Assembly: GCA_964556705.1 (NCBI GenBank) | Contig: CAZKXX010000020.1 | Location: 1-44,270 of the forward strand | Reading direction: 5' to 3' | From: CAZKXX01 sp964556705 | GTDB lineage: Bacteria; Acidobacteriota; Terriglobia; UBA7540 | Length of the DNA: 44,270 nt | Part shown: piece by piece, positions 1-8,091 of the stretch | How the letters are laid out: each line of letters opens with the position of its first letter | Numbering within the stretch: position 1 is the stretch's first letter | The notes under the pieces: model-generated | Database searches by the model: none | What the model was told of the DNA's origin: nothing | The model's input: the letters and a program-made list of their open reading frames with translations, nothing else | Position numbers and translations under genes: made by a program

Positions 1-306
1 GGCTTTCGCCTCGGGAAGCGTCTTGCCTTCCTCGCGCGTCATGTCTTCGCCGAGCTGGGCGAGGCGCGACTCGAGAATCTCCGCGGCCTTGAAGAGGTAT
101 TCGCCGCGGCGTGGAGCGGGCAGCGCCGCCCAGGCGGGCTGCGCTTTCGCTGCCGCGTCGCACACCGCCTTGGCGTCCTCTGGGCCCGACGACTGGAAGA
201 GTCCGACCACCTCGTCGGTGTTCGCCGGGTTGATGTTCGGAAACGTTTTTTTCGACCGGCATTCCACCCACTGGCCGTTCAGATAATTGCGAAAAGTTTC
301 CGGCAT
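1..306 (-). CDS. Aldehyde dehydrogenase family protein, N-terminal part (runs off the left end)
   Basis: I translated this frame by hand because it has no stop inside the window. It begins MPETFRNYLNGQWVE and continues through NINPANTDEVVGLFQ, EDAKAVCDAAAKAQPAW, RRGEYLFKAAEILE and EDMTREEGKTLPEAKA. This is the usual start of NAD(P)-dependent aldehyde dehydrogenases, covering the first helices of the cofactor domain. About 100 residues are present of the usual 480-530, so the catalytic Cys and Glu lie outside. The start codon at 306 has a GGAGG site just upstream and a strong promoter about 100 bases further up. Substrate cannot be judged from this part; the family includes semialdehyde and succinate-semialdehyde-type enzymes. 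Confidence 0.9.
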   Translation of the reverse strand, partial: MPETFRNYLNGQWVECRSKKTFPNINPANTDEVVGLFQSSGPEDAKAVCDAAAKAQPAWAALPAPRRGEYLFKAAEILESRLAQLGEDMTREEGKTLPEAKA

Positions 307-353
307 GATTCCTCCCTGGTTTGCGCCTGGCGAGAGAGCTTCGGGGCCGGCGG

Positions 354-382
354 CTTTCTGCCGCCCGAGGGCGGCTTGAAAG
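354..382 (-). other. Inverted repeat in the leader of the aldehyde dehydrogenase
   Basis: Two nested pairs of arms, CTTTC/GAAAG outside and GCCGCCC/GGGCGGC inside, with a two-base loop. It lies between the promoter and the start codon, inside the expected 5' UTR. No T-run follows on either strand, so it is not an obvious terminator. It could be an operator or an mRNA-stabilising hairpin. Confidence 0.5.
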
Positions 383-401
383 TCCGTCGAGAGGGAAGGC
401 C

Positions 402-431
402 ATTATGGTTGGGCGGCGCGAAGAGTGTCAA
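402..431 (-). promoter_or_regulatory. Sigma70-type promoter for the aldehyde dehydrogenase gene
   Basis: On the minus strand TTGACA (426-431, perfect -35) is followed after 18 bases by CATAAT (402-407, five of six matches to -10). Transcription would start about 395 and give a leader of roughly 90 bases containing the inverted repeat at 354-382. Confidence 0.65.
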
Positions 432-501
432 GCGCAGCGTCGGTCGGGCGGCGTAAAGACTTCCTTGCTTGCCGCGTGTTCCGCGCACCCGAGGCACGCG
501 C

Positions 502-1197
502 TTAGAGAGCCCTGACGCTCCGCTGCCGTTGCTCGGGCGAAGACATCAGCGCCACGGCGTGCTGAAATCCTCCCAGGCACCCACGCATCACCGCCAGACT
601 GCGGTAGTAGTCGTAGTAGCGGAATCCCGTCTCGCCCCGCCACATCGGAAACGCCGCGCAGGCGACGATCCAGCGCTCGAACACCGGCGTGATTTCCAGA
701 AACGTGTCCGGTTCGAAGCCGCTCATGTCTTCCCAGTTCTCGGCGAAATAGAGTCGTCGGACGGCATGAGCGGGCCGCCTTCGCTCAACGCTCTTCAGAC
801 CGGCGTAGAAAATCGCGTCGCGGACGACGCCGTGGCAATTCTGGTGGTCCTTGTGCCAGCTTCCGCTCCAGTGGGTGAGAACGATGGCGGGCTTGTGCTC
901 GCGGATGAGGTCGCAGACGGCGAACGCGGCTTCGTCATTCAGAGGCAACTCGCCGTCCGGGTAGGTGAGGAACGCCGCTTCGGCGCGCAGAATCTTCGCC
1001 GCCTTCTCGGTGGCGGCGCGTTGCCGCGCTCCGTACTCTGCGGGCGGCATCGTCGGATGGCCGCGCTCGCCGAGCGTCAGGCTCAGGAAGACGCCGCGCC
1101 CGCCGTGGTGGACGTGCTGTCCGACCACCGCGCCCATCGTGAAAACGGCGTCGCCGGGATGCGCGGCGATGGCGAGAATCGTCGAAGGTCCGCTCAT
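502..1197 (-). CDS. PIG-L/LmbE family deacetylase-like protein with altered metal-site motif
   Basis: 231 residues matching the LmbE/PIG-L fold that removes acetyl groups from N-acetylglucosaminyl compounds. The family motif AHPDD reads AHPGD here: His13 and Asp16, equivalent to the zinc ligands of MshB, are kept, but the position of the general-base Asp is Gly15. The distal metal motif is present as HWSGSWHKDHQNCH (His115, His118). There is no signal peptide, so it is probably cytoplasmic. The gene starts 11 bases after the stop of the CocE-type hydrolase gene and should be in its operon. Either this is a subfamily with another base, or catalysis has changed; sugar deacetylation should not be assumed. 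Confidence 0.85.
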   Translation of the reverse strand: MSGPSTILAIAAHPGDAVFTMGAVVGQHVHHGGRGVFLSLTLGERGHPTMPPAEYGARQRAATEKAAKILRAEAAFLTYPDGELPLNDEAAFAVCDLIREHKPAIVLTHWSGSWHKDHQNCHGVVRDAIFYAGLKSVERRRPAHAVRRLYFAENWEDMSGFEPDTFLEITPVFERWIVACAAFPMWRGETGFRYYDYYRSLAVMRGCLGGFQHAVALMSSPEQRQRSVRAL

Positions 1198-1208
1198 GCG
1201 AGGCCGGC

Positions 1209-2963
1209 CTATCGGGGCACAACGGGAAGAATCAGGGCCGAAGGCCGCTCGCGGTCATGATAGACCTTGTTGGTTGCCTTCACTATGCGCGACGAGCGCC
1301 CTGCGGGTTCGCCGGTGTTCAAATTCCGGTCGAAGCGCGGGAAATTTGAGCCCGAAACGTCCAGCCGCAGCCGGTGTCCCGCCTGGAAGACGTGCGACGT
1401 CGGCCACAGGTTGATCGTAATCCTGTACACCTCACCCGGCGTCATGAATTCGGGCTTGGAGCGCGGCGTCCGGTAGCGCATGCGAAGGATTCCGTCCGTG
1501 AGATTCTGCGCGTAGCCGTCCGGCCGCACGTCAACAAGCTTCGCCGTGAAATCCGTGTCCACAGCCGACGAGCTGACGTAAAGCTCGAGCGTCACAAGCC
1601 CCGTCACTTCCACGTCTTCCTTGAGCGGCGGTGTCGTGTAAACCAGCACATCCTCCCGCGCCTCGACGGGCCGCTGGTCGAAGGCGCCCGAGGCAAGCCC
1701 TTCGTTGTCGCAGCAATGGTTTCCGCCGCGAGTCGGCGCGGGATCCGCGGGGTCGTAAACAAACCGGTCCGCAGCCTGGTTCTGCGGCGGCGCGGCAGAA
1801 AGCGCGCCGTCTCCCGAGAGGGTGTTCGCCTTTCCGTTCGAGTGCAGGTAGTAGCGTGTCTCGCGGGCGCGCGCGAGCGGCCAGTCATCCTCTTCGCGCC
1901 AGCGGTTTTCGCCCATCACGAAAATCCTGACGGGCTTTTCCTTCTCGATTCCGTTCCGCTCGCCTTTCAGCAGGAAGTCGTACCAGCGCAGCATCAGCGA
2001 GTCGGTGTCGCCGCGTCCTTCCGGCCCGAAGTCCGCTTCGCCGGCCTTGCCATCCATCGGCCCGTGCCACCAGGGCCCGACGATGAGCCGCTGGCCATTC
2101 CGTGCCGCCTCCGAGCCGCCGCGCGACTTGATTCCGGAATAGTTACGCAGCGACCCGCCCACGAAGATGTCATACCATCCGGCCACGTGGTAGCCTGGGA
2201 CCTGGATCTTCTCGAAGTTCTCGTCAATCGCCCAGCGTTTCCAGTAGTCGTCGTACTCAGGGTGAGCGAGCCAGTCGTTGTAGTAAGCCGCCAGTTCGTC
2301 GAGTTCCGGCAGATTGATCAGCGGATAGCGCAGCAGCGGAAGTTCCCAGTTCCATTCGCGCAGCGCGCGGGAATCGCGGCGCACGCGGCGGGCCAGCGTG
2401 TCCTGCGCGAGCCCCGTCGTCCACGACTGGCTGAACCACTGGAGAAACGCGCCGCCCTGATACGTCCAGCCTTCGTGGTAGTTCGTCGCGGTGACGACGG
2501 GAAAAATCCCCGCCAGGTGCGGCGGCGAGGCGATGGCCGCGAGCATCTGTGTCGCGCCGACGTACGAGCCGCCGAACATTCCGACTTTCCCGTTTGAATA
2601 GGGCAGCGCCGCGGCCCACTCCACCGTGTCGTAGCCGTCCTGCGATTCGTATTTGAACGGATACCATTCGCCCTCGGAGGTAAACCGCCCGCGCACGTCC
2701 TGGACGATGACGACGTAGCCTCGAGCCGCCGCTTTCAGAGCTGTGTCCGCCGGGCCGCGTTTGTCGTAAGGCGTGCGCGTGAGCAGAACGGGAAACTTTC
2801 CCTCGGCTTTCGGCCGGTAAATATCCGCGCGCAACGTAACGCCGTCGCGGGTCTGCATCGCCACGTTGCGTTCGATGGTGACGTCGTGCCGCTCGGTTGC
2901 CGTCGCCAGGGAGGCGAGCAGCAAGCTCAGGATGAGGAGGGATACCGTCTTTCGAAGTCTCAT
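1209..2963 (-). CDS. CocE/NonD family serine hydrolase (X-Pro dipeptidyl-peptidase S15 type), exported
   Basis: 584 residues starting with a Sec-type signal (MRLRKTV then a Leu-rich stretch to about residue 22). An alpha/beta-hydrolase domain follows with the nucleophile elbow GGSYVG (Ser133). Asp265 in GWYDIF and His300 in GPWWHG fit the Asp and His of the cocaine-esterase triad. The C-terminal third is the jelly-roll domain of the family, including GSNFPRFDRNLNTG. Length is normal. Relatives cleave esters, amides, cephalosporin precursors or Pro-containing peptides; the substrate is unknown here. The start has GAGAGGA upstream and a good promoter at 3003-3031. It heads a two-gene unit with the PIG-L-like gene. 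Confidence 0.9.
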   Translation of the reverse strand: MRLRKTVSLLILSLLLASLATATERHDVTIERNVAMQTRDGVTLRADIYRPKAEGKFPVLLTRTPYDKRGPADTALKAAARGYVVIVQDVRGRFTSEGEWYPFKYESQDGYDTVEWAAALPYSNGKVGMFGGSYVGATQMLAAIASPPHLAGIFPVVTATNYHEGWTYQGGAFLQWFSQSWTTGLAQDTLARRVRRDSRALREWNWELPLLRYPLINLPELDELAAYYNDWLAHPEYDDYWKRWAIDENFEKIQVPGYHVAGWYDIFVGGSLRNYSGIKSRGGSEAARNGQRLIVGPWWHGPMDGKAGEADFGPEGRGDTDSLMLRWYDFLLKGERNGIEKEKPVRIFVMGENRWREEDDWPLARARETRYYLHSNGKANTLSGDGALSAAPPQNQAADRFVYDPADPAPTRGGNHCCDNEGLASGAFDQRPVEAREDVLVYTTPPLKEDVEVTGLVTLELYVSSSAVDTDFTAKLVDVRPDGYAQNLTDGILRMRYRTPRSKPEFMTPGEVYRITINLWPTSHVFQAGHRLRLDVSGSNFPRFDRNLNTGEPAGRSSRIVKATNKVYHDRERPSALILPVVPR

Positions 2964-3002
2964 TACGTCCTCTCGGCCGAAGACTGGCGGACGGGAAGCG
3001 GG

Positions 3003-3031
3003 ATTATGGGCCTGCGAGGCGCATTTATCAA
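3003..3031 (-). promoter_or_regulatory. Sigma70-type promoter of the CocE/PIG-L unit
   Basis: TTGATA (3026-3031) and CATAAT (3003-3008) with a 17-base spacer on the minus strand, about 40 bases upstream of the CocE start codon. Both hexamers match consensus at five of six positions. Confidence 0.6.
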
Positions 3032-3122
3032 GTCGAGGAGAACGGGCTTTGGGGGGCAGGCTCAGAGCGGGCAGCCCTCCGGGCCCTGTTGGATTGGCTC
3101 TGGGGATGTCGCCGAGGGAGGG

Positions 3123-3404
3123 TCAGCTCTTCTTCTGCTCCGGGACGTAGCCGGGCGGGGCCTGAGCGCCCTCACCGAAGAAGAACAGCTCCATCTGCTT
3201 GGCGATAATTTCCTGGTGTTCGGGCACGGCGGGCATGAGGCGGTATTCGTTGATAATCATTCTCAGGTGATCGAGCCAGAGCTGCCAGGCCTGCTGCGAG
3301 ACGTTCTCGTAGATGCGCTGGCCGAGCTCGCCGGCCCAGGGAGGCTCTTCCAGCCCGGGGAGCTCCTGCCCGAGCTTCACGCATTTCACCGTCCGCTGTG
3401 CCAT
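3123..3404 (-). CDS. yggX: Probable Fe(2+)-trafficking protein, YggX family
   Basis: 93 residues beginning MAQRTVKCVKLGQELPGLE. The family pattern is clear: the conserved early Cys (Cys8), PWAGELGQRIYENVSQQAW, LRMIINEYRL, then FFFGEGA and GYVPEQ near the end. E. coli YggX is linked to iron handling and protection of Fe-S proteins from oxidation. I chose the ATG at 3404 over an in-frame ATG further upstream because it has GGAGG seven bases before it and gives the normal family length and N-terminus. A perfect TATAAT lies about 100 bases upstream. The many Fe-S enzymes coded nearby make an Fe-S protective role plausible, but there is no operon link. Confidence 0.92.
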   Translation of the reverse strand: MAQRTVKCVKLGQELPGLEEPPWAGELGQRIYENVSQQAWQLWLDHLRMIINEYRLMPAVPEHQEIIAKQMELFFFGEGAQAPPGYVPEQKKS

Positions 3405-3502
3405 GTCATCGCCTCCGAATCTGGATCTCTCCCTGAGAGCAGGAATGCCGCAAAGGCCGAGGGCCATCAAACGTTCTTCGCCGAAACGAAAGGGACTCCA
3501 CG

Positions 3503-3508
3503 ATTATA
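3503..3508 (-). promoter_or_regulatory. TATAAT -10 element upstream of yggX
   Basis: A perfect TATAAT on the minus strand, about 95 bases upstream of the yggX start. No convincing -35 hexamer stands 16-18 bases before it, so promoter strength is uncertain. Confidence 0.4.
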
Positions 3509-3549
3509 CAGGAGAAAAAGCCATGCGAGTTGCGCTTCGTGTGGCGCGC

Positions 3550-4056
3550 TCATCTTTCTCGGCTGCCGCGTTTCCCCTTTTGTTTTTCCTGGAGTGTTCT
3601 GCGCAAGACGGCCAGGACGGCGCGGTCCTTGTCACGGGCCGTCTCGGCTTTGATGCGGATGAGCGCCTCGAGGTTCAGGATTCGAACGCGAAGCCCTCGG
3701 CCGATAGGGACGAGAGTGCTCTCAGCCATCAGTTCATTAAAGCCGCGTCCAGCCCCGATCTCTCCGAGCAAATCGAGCGGCCCGTAACGCGTTTGATGGC
3801 CGGCGGACATCAGATGGGAATGCTGGGGCTTCAAGGCCCGCGTGCGATGAGTTCGGTAGCGCGTTTCGAGTTCGTCGAGTGCCATCAACAGTCGTTGGAT
3901 GTTGTCAGAGTGCCTTCGGTGGACAACGTCCACGTCGAAGGTTGAGAGTGGCGCACCGTGCGCTACTGCGGCGACTCCACCCACCAGCACGAATTCGACG
4001 TGATGGCGGTCCAGCGTTCTCAGGATGCTGCGGAAGTCAGCTCTCGGTGGACTCAC
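3550..4056 (-). CDS. Nucleotidyltransferase-fold protein (DUF6036/AbiEii-like)
   Basis: 168 residues. The N-terminus has the short nucleotidyltransferase signature: VLVGGVAAVAHG (23-34) followed by TFDVDVV, in which DVD (41-43) replaces the usual T-x-D-I-D. A later helix, LNLEALIRIKAETARDKDRAVL, is typical of DUF6036-like proteins and keeps the K..A.R.KD pattern. The start is GTG at 4056 with GAGGATG before it. It overlaps the end of the small upstream gene by 20 bases, so the pair is translationally coupled. Many such pairs behave as toxin-antitoxin or nucleotidyl-transfer modules, but a role here is inference. The highly basic tail (QKGKRGSRER) is unremarkable. Confidence 0.75.
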   Translation of the reverse strand: MSPPRADFRSILRTLDRHHVEFVLVGGVAAVAHGAPLSTFDVDVVHRRHSDNIQRLLMALDELETRYRTHRTRALKPQHSHLMSAGHQTRYGPLDLLGEIGAGRGFNELMAESTLVPIGRGLRVRILNLEALIRIKAETARDKDRAVLAVLRRTLQEKQKGKRGSRER

Positions 4057-4255
4057 CGCGCATCCTCAGTACAGCGTTTACGTGGTCTTCGAGTACGCGG
4101 AGCCGTTCGCCGGGCGTGAGCGAGAGCATCCAACGAATCAGCGTCAAGTCCACGCCGTCGGGGCTGTGCGTCGGCAGGAGAGGTTCAGGCCGCTCCGTCT
4201 TCTTCGTTCGTCTTCGCCTGCCCGCCACGTTTCGGCTCCGCCCACACTCTATCAA
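4037..4255 (-). CDS. Small protein coupled to the nucleotidyltransferase (putative partner)
   Basis: 72 residues at most, starting at TTG 4255 or at an internal alternative start. The first 30 residues are basic and poorly conserved in character (RRRRTKKTERPEP). The likely conserved core is GVDLTLIRWMLSLTPGERL then RVLEDHVNAVLRMRGE, two predicted helices. I recognise this DLTLIRWMLSLTP-ERL type as a recurrent companion of DUF6036-like nucleotidyltransferases. Its stop overlaps the next gene's start by 20 bases. Function unknown; an antitoxin or adaptor role would fit the arrangement. The start codon is the least certain part. Confidence 0.6.
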   Translation of the reverse strand: MIECGRSRNVAGRRRRTKKTERPEPLLPTHSPDGVDLTLIRWMLSLTPGERLRVLEDHVNAVLRMRGESTES

Positions 4256-4271
4256 ACTTCGCGGCCCTTTC

Positions 4272-5815
4272 TCAGGCCCAGTAGTTGCGGTCGAGCGAGC
4301 GGTACTGAATGGCTTCGGAAATCTGCGGGACGCCGATGGATTCCACGCCTTCCAGATCGGCGATCGTGCGCGCCACTTTCAGGATACGGTCGTGGGCGCG
4401 CGCCGAGAGGCCCAGTCGCGTCATCGCGCTTTCGAGCATGCGCTCGCACTCGGCCGAAATGGCACAGTAGCGGCGGATCTGCCGCGGACTGAGCTGGGCG
4501 TTTGAAAAGATTTTCTCGCCCTCGAAACGCTCCAGTTGCCGCGCGCGCGCGCGCACCACGCGCGCGCGGATTTCCTCGGAAGTTTCTCCGCCCGAATCGT
4601 CGCGCAGCTCGCGGTATTTCACCGCCGGCATGTCGATGTGAATGTCAATCCGGTCGAGCAGCGGTCCGGAGATCTTGGAGACGTAGCGCTGAATCTGCGG
4701 CGGCGTGCATGTGCACTCGCGCGACGGGTCGTTAAAAAAACCGCAGGGGCAGGGGTTCATCGCGGCGACGAGCATGAAGCGCGCGGGAAACGTCAGTGAC
4801 ATCGCCGCGCGCGCGATGGTGACGTAGCCGTCTTCGAGCGGCTGGCGCAAGACTTCGAGGACGTTCCGCTGGAATTCCGGCAACTCGTCGAGAAAGAGGA
4901 CGCCGTTGTGCGCGAGTGAGACCTCGCCGGGCCGCGGCACGGCGCCGCCGCCGATGAGGCCGGCGTCGGAAATCGTGTGATGCGGAGACCGATACGGCCG
5001 CGTGCCCGTCAGGCCCAGTCCGGGCTCCAGCACTCCCGCGACGCTGTGGATTTTCGTCGTCTGGATGGCTTCGTCGAACGTGAGGGGAGGAAGAATCGTC
5101 GGGATGCGCTTGGCGAGCATCGTTTTGCCGGCGCCCGGCGGACCGATCATCAAGATGTTGTGGCCGCCCGCGGTGGCCACCTCGATGGCTCGCTTGGCGT
5201 GGAGCTGGCCCTTCACGTCGCGAAAGTCCACCGAATACTGGCTTGCTTGGGCGAGCATTTCAGCGGAATTCACGCGAGCCGGCGTGAACTCACGGGTTTC
5301 GTTGACGAGGTCGAGGACTTCGGGCAGCGACCGCAGGCCGAAGACTTCGATGCCCTGGACCACGGCAGCTTCGCGCGCATTTTCCGCCGGCAAGACGAGT
5401 TTGCGAATGCCTTTCTGCCGAGCCATGCCCGCAATCGAAAGCGCGCCCTTGATAGGCCGCAGCCCGCCGTCGAGAGAAAGCTCGCCGAGAAAGAGATAAG
5501 GTTTCAGGTCCGGCTTCATGAGGATTCCGGTCGTGCCGAGAATCCCCAGCGCGATGGGCAGGTCGAATCCCGAACCTTCTTTCTTCACGTCGGCGGGGGC
5601 GAGGTTGACCGTGATGTTCTGAAACGGAAATTCCAGCCCGCAATTCTTGATGGCGCTTTTGATTCGCTCGCGGCTTTCGCGCACGGCGGCATCCGGCAGC
5701 CCGACGGTGAGGAAGTTGCCCAGCCCCGCCGAAACATCCACCTCGACTTCGACGAGGTAGGCGCCGGTGACGAGGTTGGCGGCCTCGGCCTCACGNNNNN
5801 NNNNNTGAAGAGCAT
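4272..5815 (-). CDS. YifB/ComM-family Mg-chelatase-like AAA+ ATPase, interrupted by an assembly gap
   Basis: After the gap the protein reads through AYLVEVEVDVSAGLGNF, the N-terminal S5/Lon-like domain, then an AAA+ module with Walker A GPPGAGKT and Walker B GVLFLDELPEF. Next come the family's cysteine-rich insert NPCPCGFF..ECTCTP, DRIDIHID, and the C-terminal helical domain ending LEGVESIGVPQISEAIQYRSLDRNYWA. About 500 residues is normal. ComM is a helicase that helps branch migration in natural transformation. I place the start at ATG 5815 because it gives MLF, the usual family N-terminus. The ten Ns put it one frame off, so the N count is a placeholder. Confidence 0.9.
5796..5805. other. 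Assembly gap (ten Ns)
   Basis: Ten ambiguous bases near the 5' end of the YifB/ComM gene. To join the MLF start at 5815 to the body frame, the true gap must be 2 modulo 3 bases. Two bases would already give a family-like spacing between MLFK and AYLVEVEV. Confidence 0.98.
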
Positions 5816-5893
5816 CGGAACCGAGAATCGGTACGCTCGACCTCAAGAATGAAGGTGCCGGAAGGTTTCCCCCTCAATGCGCTGCGGGGTTTG

Positions 5894-6760
5894 TCAAGTC
5901 CCTGACTTGGTTGGGTCCGCCGCGAACCCCGTAAAAGGTCGCAGGAAGCTCGCGAATTCCATCGGAAAGATGAATTTCGTAGCCGGACTTTGCCCCAGGG
6001 TCTTCAACGTTTCAAGATACTGAAGGCTCATCGTATTTGCATCCAGGCCTTTTGCCACCGAAAAGATCTTCTCGAGCGCCAGCGCGTAGCCTTCGGCGCG
6101 CAGGATGGCGGCTTGACGCTCTCCCTCGGCCTGGAGGATGGCGGCCTGTTTTTCTCCCTCCGCGACGGTGACCTTGGCTTGGCGAGTCCCCTCCGCCTCC
6201 GTGACGACGGCGCGGCGGCTGCGCTCTGCGCTCATCTGCTTGGTCATGGCGTCCTGGACGATGCGGGGCGGCTCGATCTCGCGGATCTCAACTGAAGTGA
6301 CTTTGCCTCCCCAGCGTGAGGTCACTTCATCGAGCTTGGCGCGCAGGATGTCGTTAATCTCTTCGCGCTTCGCCAGGACGTCGTCCAGGTGAATATCGCC
6401 GACCACGGCGCGAAGCGTCGTCGTCGCGATGCCCTGCGTGGCGCCCGCAAAATTCTGAACTTGGAGCACGCTGCGAACCGGATCGGTCACCTTCCAGTAG
6501 ATGAGGAAGTCGATGGAGATGGGCGCGTTGTCCTTGGTGATGCACGTCTGGCGAGGAATTTCGAGGAATAGCTCCCGCAAATCGACCCACACGGGAATAT
6601 CGATGATGGGAATGAGAATCGTCAGCCCCGGCCCCTTGGCCCCGATACACCGGCCCAGTCGGAACACGACGATGCGCTCGTATTCCTTGGGGACTTTGAC
6701 CATGACGAAGAGCAGCACAATCGTGAAAAACAGAACGATGCCCACGAGGATCAGTCCCAT
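5894..6760 (-). CDS. SPFH/band 7 membrane protein, slipin (stomatin-like)
   Basis: 288 residues. One N-terminal membrane helix (about residues 2-22) is followed by the band-7 domain (KVPKEYERIVVFRLGR, GPGLTILIPIID, LRAVVGDIHLDDVLAKREEI). A long Ala/Glu-rich coiled coil with repeated AEGERQAAILRAEG units comes next, then YLETLKTLGQSPATKFIFP. This is the slipin pattern. Such proteins form ring or cage assemblies on the membrane and organise microdomains. I chose ATG 6760, which shares one base with the stop of the nfeD-like gene (TGATG) and has GGAGG five bases before the start; GTG at 6763 is possible. NfeD-slipin pairs are a known functional couple. Confidence 0.93.
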   Translation of the reverse strand: MGLILVGIVLFFTIVLLFVMVKVPKEYERIVVFRLGRCIGAKGPGLTILIPIIDIPVWVDLRELFLEIPRQTCITKDNAPISIDFLIYWKVTDPVRSVLQVQNFAGATQGIATTTLRAVVGDIHLDDVLAKREEINDILRAKLDEVTSRWGGKVTSVEIREIEPPRIVQDAMTKQMSAERSRRAVVTEAEGTRQAKVTVAEGEKQAAILQAEGERQAAILRAEGYALALEKIFSVAKGLDANTMSLQYLETLKTLGQSPATKFIFPMEFASFLRPFTGFAADPTKSGT

Positions 6761-8043
6761 CACGTCCTCCTCTCGGGCTCGCGGCGACGGACTCGCAGCG
6801 TCAGCCCCTGGACTTCGAGCACTTCGATTCTTTCGCCGGCGGGAATCGGGCCGGGTACGGCTTCAGCCGTCCAGTTTTCCCCTTCCACAGTGACGATACC
6901 GCGCGGCGCGAGTTCAGTCTTGACGACGCCTTCGGCGCCGACCATATGTTCCACGCCGGAAAGGGCGGGCTGGCGTTGCGCCTTGATGACGAGGCGCAGG
7001 ACGAATCCGAACGCCCCTGCCCAGGCGATCGTCATCGTTCCAATCGCGAGCCACGAGACCTGAAATCCCGGGACACGCGGAAAGAGCATCAACGACCCGA
7101 TGATGAATGCCACGACACCCGCAAGCGAAAGGAGCCCGTACGAGACGACCTTCAGCTCCAGGATGAAGAACACCATACCCAGCAGCAGCAGGGCCGCGCC
7201 AGAAACCTGCACGGGCAGATTGGAAAGACCCACCAGACCCAGCAGGAGAGCTAACGCGCCGAACGTTCCCGCCAGAAAGCCGCCAGGCGTCAGGATTTCC
7301 ACGATGAGCCCCAGGACGCCGAGGAGAAGGAGCAAGTAGGCGAGAGTCGGATTGGCCAGCGTGTCGAGCGCCTTTTCCCTCCAGTCCGGCTCGAGCCAGA
7401 CCGGACGGGCCTTGGCGGTCTGCAGCGTTCTTTCACCGGCGGGCCCTGGAACCGGACGGCCATCCAGCTGGCGCAGTAAGTCGTCCACGTCCTGAGCGAC
7501 CAATTCGACGACCTTCAGCCGAAGCGCCTCGTCCTGGTCAATCGAAGCATTCTCCCGCACCGCACGTTCGGCCCAGTCGGCGTTCCGGCCTCGAGCCGCG
7601 GCGAGCGAACGGGCGTAAGCGGTCGCGTCATTGAGGATCTTTTCCGAGACCTTCTCGCCCGAAATGTAGACGGGATGCGCGGCGCCCAGGTTGGTGCCGG
7701 GGGCCATCGCTGCCACGTCGGCGGCGAGAACGATGAGGCAGCCCGCGGAAGCGGCGTGCGCGCCCTTGGGAGCCACGTAGACGACCACGGGGACGGAAGA
7801 GTTCATGACTTCCTGAATGATCTCCCGCATCGCCCCGTCCAGCCCTCCGGGAGTGTCTAGGCGGAGGATGATGACTGCGGCTCCGCGCTCCTCGGCCTCG
7901 CTGATGCCCCGGGCGATGTACTCGGCGCTGATTTTTCCGATGGGCCCTCGATAGGTGAGGATTACGGCCTCGCCGCCCCGGGCAGACGACGCCAGGAATG
8001 CCAGCAGGAGGGCGCACGAAGCGGAAACGAATGCGCGTGGCAT
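6760..8043 (-). CDS. NfeD family protein with N-terminal ClpP-like serine protease domain
   Basis: 427 residues: signal peptide (to about 23), ClpP/SppA-like protease domain (about 25-190), four to five membrane helices (about 225-345), and a C-terminal OB-fold NfeD domain (GAEGVVKTELAPRGIVTVEGE). The candidate nucleophile is Ser99 in HAASAG, preceded by the LDTPGGLDGAMREII loop. The general-base Lys is expected in EKILNDATAYARSLA (Lys135 a candidate), as in the archaeal 1510-N protease that cleaves its stomatin partner. It is upstream of and overlapping with the slipin gene, so the two are co-translated. An extended -10 promoter lies about 30 bases upstream. Confidence 0.93.
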   Translation of the reverse strand: MPRAFVSASCALLLAFLASSARGGEAVILTYRGPIGKISAEYIARGISEAEERGAAVIILRLDTPGGLDGAMREIIQEVMNSSVPVVVYVAPKGAHAASAGCLIVLAADVAAMAPGTNLGAAHPVYISGEKVSEKILNDATAYARSLAAARGRNADWAERAVRENASIDQDEALRLKVVELVAQDVDDLLRQLDGRPVPGPAGERTLQTAKARPVWLEPDWREKALDTLANPTLAYLLLLLGVLGLIVEILTPGGFLAGTFGALALLLGLVGLSNLPVQVSGAALLLLGMVFFILELKVVSYGLLSLAGVVAFIIGSLMLFPRVPGFQVSWLAIGTMTIAWAGAFGFVLRLVIKAQRQPALSGVEHMVGAEGVVKTELAPRGIVTVEGENWTAEAVPGPIPAGERIEVLEVQGLTLRVRRREPERRT

Positions 8044-8070
8044 GGACGTCCGGGCGCTAGCGCCGCAGCG

Positions 8071-8079
8071 ATTATAGCA
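8071..8079 (-). promoter_or_regulatory. Extended -10 promoter for the NfeD-slipin operon
   Basis: TGCTATAAT on the minus strand: a perfect TATAAT with the TGn extension, 28 bases upstream of the NfeD start codon. No good -35 is present, as is common for extended -10 promoters. It lies just after the mutM stop codon. Confidence 0.6.
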
Positions 8080-8091
8080 CCACGAGTAAAT

